Assembly: GCA_014799765.1 (NCBI GenBank)
Contig: JAAVHK010000146.1
Location: 1 to 6,780 of the forward strand
DNA from: Ruminococcus sp.
Lineage (GTDB): Bacteria; Bacillota; Clostridia; Oscillospirales; Ruminococcaceae
Length of the DNA stretch: 6,780 bases
Direction: 5' to 3'
The notes under the pieces are model-generated. The model ran no database searches. It was given only the letters and a program-made list of their open reading frames with translations, and had not been told where the DNA came from. The position numbers and the translations under genes are program-made. Shown here one piece after another: positions 1-5,350 of this stretch; the stretch's first letter is position 1, and each line of letters opens with the position of its first letter.

Positions 1-193
1 TAACGTTACTTTTCAGCAACATAATGTAATTACTTACAAAACATTCGTAAGGTAAGGTCTGAATTGTCGTATGCTTTACCTGTCGCTTTTGCTTGACTTC
101 TTTCTTTTTGACGGTATCCTTTTTCAGTTCTGATTCACGTTTTCTGTCAATATCTCTTGCAGATTTTTTGGTACTTTTTTCTTTTCCAAACAA
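1..193 (-). CDS. VirB4-like conjugation ATPase, N-terminal fragment (cut by window edge)
   Basis: Only the first 64 codons are in the window; the frame is open to base 1. I read the start as TTG at 193-191, eight bases after a strong AAGGAGGT site that overlaps the stop of the PrgI-like gene; no ATG is placed as well. The product begins MFGKEKSTKK. Its first 40 residues are rich in Lys and Arg, followed by a TTIQTLPYE stretch (residues 42-50) like the segment that opens the conserved N-terminal domain of Gram-positive VirB4/TraE proteins. VirB4 is the cytoplasmic ATPase that powers T4SS assembly and substrate transfer. The Walker motifs would lie outside the window, so the call rests on this short motif and on the position straight after a PrgI-like gene, which is the standard order in Firmicutes conjugative elements. 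The lysine-rich leader could also be a lineage-specific extension. Confidence 0.75.
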   Translation of the reverse strand, partial: MFGKEKSTKKSARDIDRKRESELKKDTVKKKEVKQKRQVKHTTIQTLPYECFVSNYIMLLKSNV

Positions 194-201
194 ATTCTTT
201 T

Positions 202-209
202 ACCTCCTT
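202..209 (-). promoter_or_regulatory. Strong RBS overlapping the upstream stop, sets a TTG start
   Basis: The minus strand reads AAGGAGGT, and its first two bases are the last two of the PrgI-like TAA stop. Eight bases separate it from the TTG at 193. The arrangement favours translational coupling of the VirB4-like gene to the PrgI-like gene, and it decides the non-ATG start. Confidence 0.8.
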
Positions 210-600
210 ATTCGTCGTCAAGCTCATAGTCACCGTTGGCAATTCGTTGGTTTACAATATCTTCTTCCATAATCTCATCATGTAGCGAACAGAAAATATT
301 CATATCCACATCTTCATAAACACGTCTTTGTGGCAGAAAATTCAGCGATAAAAAGGCTTTCATGAATACTTCAAACCGCATATCTTTGAAAGTCATAAAT
401 CCCCAACCGGCAAACGGAAAAACGGATATAATTACTAACCAAGGCAATATATCACCGGAAATTCGTCCGTAACCTAAAACTCCCAATGGTACGCCTACTG
501 CCAATGCTCCGATAATCGAAATAATCTGACGTGTGGACAGTCCGAAAATCAGCTTACTTTTGTATTCCTGTATTTCCGCCGGAATTTTAACTTCAATCAT
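208..600 (-). CDS. PrgI-family (VirB3-like) T4SS membrane protein
   Basis: This is a 130-residue small inner-membrane component of the conjugation channel, the counterpart of VirB3 in Gram-positive systems, which works with VirB4. The N-terminus MIEVKIPAEIQEYKSK is typical of the PrgI family. Two hydrophobic segments follow, at about residues 26-43 and 51-69, ending in a GWGFMTFKDM region. A conserved-looking amphipathic stretch, about residues 75-95 with FLPQRRVYE, comes next, then a hydrophilic acidic C-terminus ending DYELDDE. Two closely spaced membrane helices and a length near 130 fit the family. The ATG at 600 has a GAAAGGAG ribosome site eight bases upstream. The gene lies 40 bases after the TrbL/VirB6-like gene and 14 bases before the VirB4-like start. 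That VirB6-PrgI-VirB4 order is common in Firmicutes elements and supports the call. Confidence 0.9.
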   Translation of the reverse strand: MIEVKIPAEIQEYKSKLIFGLSTRQIISIIGALAVGVPLGVLGYGRISGDILPWLVIISVFPFAGWGFMTFKDMRFEVFMKAFLSLNFLPQRRVYEDVDMNIFCSLHDEIMEEDIVNQRIANGDYELDDE

Positions 601-640
601 TTAAAAAGCTCCTTTCATTTACTTTACTGAAAAAGAAAAT

Positions 641-1756
641 TTATCCCATTCCGCACACTTTTTTAGACCACGCACCGCTTTTTATAACTCCTAATCCAAG
701 TGATATTAATACTATCAACTGCACAAAAGGAACTTCCGGCATATTGGCGGTTAAATATTTGTTTGTTGCAACGTACACTATAAACATTACAACTATAACT
801 GATATTTGTAATATAGTGGCAATGTAGTTTTTGAGGAAATTTTTCGCTGCGTCGTGGGTAACTTCTGATGCGAAAGTTGCAAGCGGTAATGGTGCTAAAA
901 TTGTATAAACTGACAGTTCAAAAACACGTCCTATTGATATAACAAAAATTATATATGCAATTGCTTTCATAATGTAAAAATAGATTTTATTGAAAACAAT
1001 TTCCAAAGTCGGCATAAACATCATTGCAGTAGTTGGTTCAGGAAACTTTTCACTTCCTAAATCTGTACCGGACGGAAAAACAGCAGTCGAATAAAACATT
1101 TTTACTGCTTCGGAAGAAATTTTATAGGAATAATGATTATAATTTTCCCCTGAACCTTTATCATACCAAAAATCCCACCAACCTTTTTTTACCTGTTCTA
1201 CTAAGTTTTGTTTTACGTCCATATAATATTCTGTAGCTGTTCCATAGGGTAAAAAATCCGGTGATTCGCCTGTTGCTACATTGTTAATAGACTGAAATCC
1301 GGCATAAATATGACTTACAATAACATCAGCGTTCTGAACCACCTGTTTTATGACGATAATTTTTATTAAAAAAATCAGTACATTTTCCCATTTTGATGAC
1401 CACTCAAATGTGACCGATTTTCTGAAAAAGTCCACCATATGCAGTATTGTTGTTATAACAAGAGCTTTAGTTTTTGAAGCGTTCCTGATTGCAACGGCTA
1501 TATTTCCTTGTGCCGTTCCTGAAATACTGTTTACCACGTCGTAAGGCGAAACCTGTGCAAACTGAAAGGCTTTTTTAAGAATATCATTTGTTTCACGTAC
1601 ATTGGTTGTTATATCCATGTAAATATCCTGTACTTCAAATCCAAAAATATCGGCGTGTACCAAAATCGGATTTGAAAAAATACAAATAATTCCGAATACA
1701 ATCACTAAAAAATAAATTCGTTTTCTTATGTATTCCATTCTTTTTAAATCAATCAA
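641..1756 (-). CDS. TrbL/VirB6-like polytopic T4SS channel protein
   Basis: This is a likely VirB6/TrbL-type protein, the multi-spanning membrane component of the conjugation pore. From the chosen start it has 371 residues. An N-terminal hydrophobic segment, about residues 14-33, ends in an Ala-containing HADIFGF region and looks like a signal peptide or first membrane helix. One or two hydrophobic stretches follow near residues 98-112 and 124-142, then a long polar loop of about 100 residues rich in Trp and Tyr. A C-terminal cluster of helices follows at about 252-275, 280-297, 313-331 and 343-358. The end, IKSGAWSKKVCGMG, resembles the C-termini of related clostridial proteins. A GTG lies nine bases further upstream at 1765 but overlaps the AAGGAG site. 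The TTG at 1756 has ideal eight-base spacing, so I prefer it. An ATG at 1738 is too far from the site. The family call rests on topology and gene order. Confidence 0.8.
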   Translation of the reverse strand: MIDLKRMEYIRKRIYFLVIVFGIICIFSNPILVHADIFGFEVQDIYMDITTNVRETNDILKKAFQFAQVSPYDVVNSISGTAQGNIAVAIRNASKTKALVITTILHMVDFFRKSVTFEWSSKWENVLIFLIKIIVIKQVVQNADVIVSHIYAGFQSINNVATGESPDFLPYGTATEYYMDVKQNLVEQVKKGWWDFWYDKGSGENYNHYSYKISSEAVKMFYSTAVFPSGTDLGSEKFPEPTTAMMFMPTLEIVFNKIYFYIMKAIAYIIFVISIGRVFELSVYTILAPLPLATFASEVTHDAAKNFLKNYIATILQISVIVVMFIVYVATNKYLTANMPEVPFVQLIVLISLGLGVIKSGAWSKKVCGMG

Positions 1757-1764
1757 TATCGTCA

Positions 1765-1770
1765 CTCCTT
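1765..1770 (-). promoter_or_regulatory. RBS overlapping the upstream stop, points to TTG at 1756
   Basis: The minus strand reads TAAGGAGTGAC. The TAA stop of the double-module pilin-like gene supplies the first bases of the AAGGAG site. A GTG starting at 1765 would use the last G of the site itself, leaving no spacer. TTG at 1756-1754 sits eight bases after it, the same stop/RBS/TTG layout as at the VirB4-like gene. Confidence 0.7.
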
Positions 1771-2251
1771 ACATATTCGCAAACGTCGGAAGTATTGCAG
1801 AAACCGCCATTACCATACCTCCGGCAGAAATTGTTTTCAGAGATGTGACTTTTCCACCGGCATTATTGTCTTTGATTGAAAATCCAAACATAGCCGAACC
1901 AATAAGCAATCCGACCGCTCCGACACGTCTTGACCAAGTAGAAATAAAGCTGAGTATCGCCTGAAATTCAGCGTTTGCGGTAGCGTCAGAATATGCCGAC
2001 GGAATACTGAATATTGATAAATTTCTGATTGCTGAAACAATCATAAATCCGGAAACCATTATCAGAATCGCTTCCAACTGTTCTTTTGCCTCATCATTTT
2101 TGATTGATAATGCGAATTTTATTGCTCCGATAAATGCGACAAGTCCGCCTATTCTTGCAATCCACGTGCTGAAAAACGTTAAACCAGTCTGTGCAATTTC
2201 CGCAGGAGTGCCTGATGGTGGGGTCGGAAGTATCGCAAGCAGATTAATCAT
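1769..2251 (-). CDS. Membrane protein with two tandem VirB2/Maff2-like pilin modules
   Basis: This is a 160-residue, very hydrophobic protein with an internal duplication. Module 1 (residues 24-75) and module 2 (residues 100-153) share a pattern: L-x-F-x-S-T-W, then R-I/V-G, a hydrophobic helix with IG, F-x-x-SIK, a polar N/D-rich turn, and a second hydrophobic helix with SG or AGG. About 13 of the first 30 aligned residues are identical. Each module has two helices, giving four membrane segments near 31-50, 60-78, 108-126 and 139-156. The two-helix pattern with a small polar turn is that of VirB2-type pilins and the Maff2 family found at this position in Clostridia conjugative elements. No signal peptide is obvious. 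The ATG at 2251 follows an AAAGGAGGT site by about seven bases. The protein is probably a channel or pilus subunit, or a fused-dimer adaptor. The exact role is inference. Confidence 0.75.
   Translation of the reverse strand: MINLLAILPTPPSGTPAEIAQTGLTFFSTWIARIGGLVAFIGAIKFALSIKNDEAKEQLEAILIMVSGFMIVSAIRNLSIFSIPSAYSDATANAEFQAILSFISTWSRRVGAVGLLIGSAMFGFSIKDNNAGGKVTSLKTISAGGMVMAVSAILPTFANM
1793..1954 (-). repeat. Pilin-like module, copy C (second half of the 160-residue protein)
   Basis: It encodes residues 100-153, which open with LSFISTWSRRVGA and contain FGFSIKDNNA and ISAGGMV. It aligns with copy B with a two-residue insertion in the polar turn, and with copy A in the upstream gene. The similarity is at protein level; the DNA has diverged. 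Confidence 0.75.
2027..2182 (-). repeat. Pilin-like module, copy B (first half of the 160-residue protein)
   Basis: It encodes residues 24-75, which open with LTFFSTWIARIGG and contain FALSIKNDEA and VSGFMIV. It has the same two-helix layout as copies A and C and shares the STW, RIG, IGA and SIK positions with them. Confidence 0.75.
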
Positions 2252-2277
2252 ATAAAAACCTCCTTTTTAGGCTGCCC

Positions 2278-2299
2278 GTTCCGACAGTACCGCCGGAAC
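2278..2299. other. Perfect 6-bp inverted repeat in the largest intergenic gap
   Basis: The arms GTTCCG (2278-2283) and CGGAAC (2294-2299) pair perfectly around a ten-base loop, ACAGTACCGC. It lies in the 86-base gap between the single-module and double-module pilin-like genes, the longest gap in the window. In the transcribed direction it is followed by GC-containing sequence and then the downstream ribosome site, not by a U run, so it is not a typical intrinsic terminator. A role in protecting or processing the pilin mRNA is possible but inferred. Confidence 0.4.
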
Positions 2300-2337
2300 A
2301 GACAACTTTTTTATGTGTATGTATGATTTTCAGAGAA

Positions 2338-2853
2338 TTAAGAGAATAAGTCGAACATATCAGCGGCAAGGCAAACAGCAAATACTACAAATCCGGCTAC
2401 CATTGTGAGAAGTCCTGCCTGTTTCTGTTCAGCATCATTGGATTTAATAGCAAGACCGAACATTATAGCACCAACGAGGGCAACCATTGCACCGATACGA
2501 CGTAACCATGTGATGAAGAAGTTGATTACATTTGAATATGCACTGTCGGCTTGGGCTGAACCACTGCTGCCACCTGCACCGCCGCCACCGGCAAGCATAA
2601 CAAACTGTGGTTCTTCAGGTTCGGAATATGTATTGATAGCCATTTCATCGGGAGTGTTAAGGGGAGTAACGTCAAAGTTTTCCTCACTGTCAGCAACCGG
2701 AAGTTCTGCAACGGTTACGATTTCCGGAGCGTTGTCAGCAGCTATAGCCATAACGGAAACTGCACTGAAAGAAAAAACAACCACAAGCATAATGGTTGAA
2801 ATCATGGCAGTTACAAGTCTTGTAAACATGGTTTTCTTTTTTGAAATCTTCAT
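2338..2853 (-). CDS. Signal-peptide-bearing VirB2/Maff2-like pilin candidate
   Basis: This is a 171-residue protein in three parts. Residues 1-36 form a classic signal peptide: basic MKISKKKTMFTR, a hydrophobic core, then AVSVMAIA with possible signal peptidase sites after A36 or A39. Residues 40-88 are an acidic, Pro-containing linker. Residues 89-97 are a Gly-rich hinge (GGGGAGG). Residues 108-165 are a two-helix pilin-like module (NFFITWLRRIGAMVALVGA, then FGLAIKSNDA and MVAGF) matching the modules in the next gene. VirB2-type pilins are secreted with a signal peptide and assemble in the membrane, which fits. Most Maff2-like proteins I know are much shorter, near 70-90 residues, so the N-terminal extension is unusual. 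The ATG at 2853 follows an AGAGGA site by about nine bases. The gene starts 43 bases after the coupling protein stop. Major pilin is the likeliest role, but this is inferred. Confidence 0.7.
   Translation of the reverse strand: MKISKKKTMFTRLVTAMISTIMLVVVFSFSAVSVMAIAADNAPEIVTVAELPVADSEENFDVTPLNTPDEMAINTYSEPEEPQFVMLAGGGGAGGSSGSAQADSAYSNVINFFITWLRRIGAMVALVGAIMFGLAIKSNDAEQKQAGLLTMVAGFVVFAVCLAADMFDLFS
2359..2532 (-). repeat. Pilin-like module, copy A (C-terminal part of the 171-residue protein)
   Basis: It encodes residues 108-165, with ITWLRRIGA, VGAIMFGLAIK, SNDAEQK and MVAGFVV. The order and spacing of TW, RRIGA, IGA/VGA, F-x-x-x-IK and the polar turn match copies B and C downstream. Confidence 0.75.
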
Positions 2854-2896
2854 TTTAAAGAATCCTCTTTTCTTAAAATTTTTTTGATTGTGTCAA

Positions 2897-5350
2897 TTAA
2901 AATATGTCGTCAGATAACCCATATTCGTCTTCAGGTAAATCAAAATCGTTGTAAGCTTCAGCATATGTTTCCTCAATATCCGTAAAGGCATTATCAAGCA
3001 CATCAGCAACGTCTTCAACAGGTTCACTGAATTCGTCAGGTTCTTCATAGAAAACGGTATCTTCTATGTTGGATTCCTCTGACATGGTGGAAATTTCTTG
3101 TTCGTCATCATCATTCACCTCATCTCGTGGTCTGACAGGTTTGCCTAAATCCAACGAATCCAGTTCCGATACTTCGCCAAATTCAGACAATTCCTCATCA
3201 ATATATTCCTCAGAAAAAGTTTCACTTGTAATTTCATCCGAATACAGTTCAGCTTCTTCATAGGTTGCAAACTCAATTTCAGGAACTTCATTTTTACTGA
3301 AAATAATTTCAATTTTCTTTTCTTGTTCCTGAATATCTTCTTTCACTTCTGTAATTTCAACAGGTTGTTTTTTTATATTTTGTTCTGTAAATTCCTTTAA
3401 TGTTACGGAATTAACAGTTTTCACATCAAATGCATTGTTTTTGTCATAATCTTCAAGAAATTTATAATTTATATGTTTTTCTATTGGGAATTTCTTGCAG
3501 TAAAACGGATTATGTGAACGTATACGCACAATACAATCGCTGATAGGCATAGTTGCCACTTCATTGGGCTGCATGAGCTCACGTCCGAGAATACTGTTGT
3601 TTTCGGACGTACTGGGCGATTTGCCTTTAGTGCGGTTATATCCTCTGATGTCGATAGTCTCTTTTCCGAGAGCTTCGGAAATATATTTCAAAGTGCTTTC
3701 TTCCTGACCGCCAAGAAAAAGCAGACTGTCGCAGTTACCGGTTATAACTTCCCATGTTTTTTCGTATCTTGCCTTTAACTGTGCAAGGTTCTGAATGATA
3801 ACATTCAGGCTCATTCCCATAGAACGCACGAAAGCGATGACTTTATCAAAGTCCGGAATTTGTCCGATATTCGCAAATTCGTCCATTATACAGCGTACAT
3901 GAACCGGAAGTGTTCCGCCATATTTGAAGTTGGCACGGTTTGCAAGAACGTCAAACATCTGAGTGTAAAGCATTGCAACAATAAAATTGTACGTTGAATC
4001 AGTTGCAGGAATAATCAGAAATAACGCTGTTTTTCGGTCACCCATAGTTTCAAGTCTGATATTGTCGCAACATGTCAGATTCATCATATTGTCCATATTG
4101 AACATGAAAGTTTTTACGTTCGCACTTGAAAGAAATGACTGTCCTGTTTCTTCCGGAGCGTTGCGGACTTCCTTGTACAAACGTCCTGCAAGAGTATCGC
4201 CTTTGCGTTTTGCAAGTTCTATAAAGTCCTTATCAAGCGGACAAAGAAACGCTTCTGACTGTCGTTTACGGAAATCTTCTTCACTCTCATCAGCGTTTTT
4301 TTCAAGGAAAAATCCGTCCGGACTTTTGCCACCACTTGGCGGATATTGCAGACGACGCATTTTTTCTGTAACTGAAAAGAAATTAAGATGTGAAGTATCA
4401 CGTGTTTCAGGAATAATTTTTCCGTTGTCGTCAAATTCGGCATTATATTCACTTTCTTCAAAAAGCAGAAAAGTTATAGCTTCAAGAAGTGACTGACCCT
4501 TCTGACTCCAAAAGTCATCTTTTTCACCGTCACCTTTCGTCGACTTGAAAAGCACATTAATCATCTTTTTTATGTTATCCTGCGACAAATCGCCGTTGTA
4601 GTCATAAACGTAATGAAACGGATTGTAATTGTTGGAATGTTCCATTTGGATAAGATTCAGGACACGCACTTCATATCCGGCTTCTGTCAACATTTTGCCG
4701 GTAGACTGCAAAATTTCGCCTTTAGGGTCAGTTATGACGTAAGATGTGTTTAACTGCATTATGTTTGGTTTTGCATAAAATCTTGTTTTACCTGAACCCG
4801 AACCGCCTATTATCAGAACGTTCAGATTTAGCAAATGTTGTCGGGAATTTAATGAAAGCTGTACTTCTTTTGTAAGCACAATGTTGTTATCAATCGTCAC
4901 TCCGACAAAATTTCCTTTTTCGTCAAAAACACGTTTTCCGTCAGAAACAATCGGTTGCAGATGTGGTTTCTGCGACTTTTCAGCAAGCAATTTCATTTCT
5001 TTTTCGTCGCCCCACTTTGCCGAACCGTGTTCAACACCACGCCTGTGGAGACGTTTTTTATCTTCTGTATATTTGTAAAGTACGTAAATTCCGGTACTGC
5101 TTACGCCTAAAAACAGCATTTTCGGAGCATATCCGCTTTTATTTTTCAGTGAGGAAAAAAGAATTTTCGGATTACTTATGACCTTGTTTATTCCGTCGCC
5201 CATCAGGTTTATATCAATTTTTCCGTCCGGTTTTACGGCGAAATCCATAGCAGAGCCAATAAACCAAAATGCAACAATTATCAGCAAGATTACTATTCCG
5301 TAAATTACAAGAGTAGACTTGCTTGTTTTTTTTACACCAACGTTTGCCAT
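2897..5350 (-). CDS. VirD4/TraG/PcfC-type conjugative coupling protein (T4CP ATPase)
   Basis: This 817-residue hexameric ATPase docks the relaxosome to the secretion channel and drives DNA transfer. Two N-terminal membrane helices lie at about residues 13-33 and 77-92, followed by the GSAKWG motif (109-114) typical of Gram-positive coupling proteins. Walker A is GGSGSGKTR at 182-190, with ITDPKGE at 206-212. The all-alpha and variable region spans about 250-430. Walker B is VRCIMDEFANIG at 485-496 (D490, E491), followed by IIQNLAQLKARYEKTW at 518-533 and LFLGGQEE at 544-551. All the catalytic motifs I expect are present. From about residue 661 to the end runs an acidic tail with 57 Asp or Glu in 157 residues, suggesting a partner-binding domain, as acidic coupling-protein tails do in F-type TraD. 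The ATG overlaps the preceding TAA by one base (TAATG), so translation is probably coupled. Confidence 0.95.
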   Translation of the reverse strand: MANVGVKKTSKSTLVIYGIVILLIIVAFWFIGSAMDFAVKPDGKIDINLMGDGINKVISNPKILFSSLKNKSGYAPKMLFLGVSSTGIYVLYKYTEDKKRLHRRGVEHGSAKWGDEKEMKLLAEKSQKPHLQPIVSDGKRVFDEKGNFVGVTIDNNIVLTKEVQLSLNSRQHLLNLNVLIIGGSGSGKTRFYAKPNIMQLNTSYVITDPKGEILQSTGKMLTEAGYEVRVLNLIQMEHSNNYNPFHYVYDYNGDLSQDNIKKMINVLFKSTKGDGEKDDFWSQKGQSLLEAITFLLFEESEYNAEFDDNGKIIPETRDTSHLNFFSVTEKMRRLQYPPSGGKSPDGFFLEKNADESEEDFRKRQSEAFLCPLDKDFIELAKRKGDTLAGRLYKEVRNAPEETGQSFLSSANVKTFMFNMDNMMNLTCCDNIRLETMGDRKTALFLIIPATDSTYNFIVAMLYTQMFDVLANRANFKYGGTLPVHVRCIMDEFANIGQIPDFDKVIAFVRSMGMSLNVIIQNLAQLKARYEKTWEVITGNCDSLLFLGGQEESTLKYISEALGKETIDIRGYNRTKGKSPSTSENNSILGRELMQPNEVATMPISDCIVRIRSHNPFYCKKFPIEKHINYKFLEDYDKNNAFDVKTVNSVTLKEFTEQNIKKQPVEITEVKEDIQEQEKKIEIIFSKNEVPEIEFATYEEAELYSDEITSETFSEEYIDEELSEFGEVSELDSLDLGKPVRPRDEVNDDDEQEISTMSEESNIEDTVFYEEPDEFSEPVEDVADVLDNAFTDIEETYAEAYNDFDLPEDEYGLSDDIF
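2900..3370 (-). other. Acidic C-terminal tail of the coupling protein
   Basis: It encodes residues 661-817, with 57 Asp or Glu and only about eight Lys or Arg, and no clear fold. The ATPase core ends near residue 630. The tail is likely disordered and may be the site that recognises relaxosome or adaptor proteins; that role is inferred from other coupling proteins. Confidence 0.7.
4781..4807 (-). other. Walker A (P-loop) of the coupling protein
   Basis: It encodes GGSGSGKTR at residues 182-190, an intact nucleotide-binding loop with Lys189 binding the phosphates of ATP and the following Thr190 able to coordinate magnesium. Confidence 0.95.

Noticed and set aside
2278..2310. Intrinsic terminator between the two pilin-like genes
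   Set aside because: The six-base stem is followed by GGGCAGCC in the transcribed direction, not a U run. The only T run lies on the other side, with no plus-strand gene to terminate.
2252..2337. Internal promoter in the 86-base gap
   Set aside because: I found no pair of -35 and -10 like boxes at a usable spacing; TTGTCT near 2304 has no -10 element at 16-18 bases.
2405..2887. Plus-strand open frame of 160 codons opposite the pilin candidate
   Set aside because: It is the complement of a gene with a clear signal peptide and conserved module. Its product is low-complexity and it has no ribosome site or family resemblance.
3987..4496. Plus-strand open frame of 169 codons opposite the coupling protein
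   Set aside because: It lies wholly within the ATPase gene, whose motifs are intact on the other strand. The Ser/Arg-rich translation looks like an antisense shadow.
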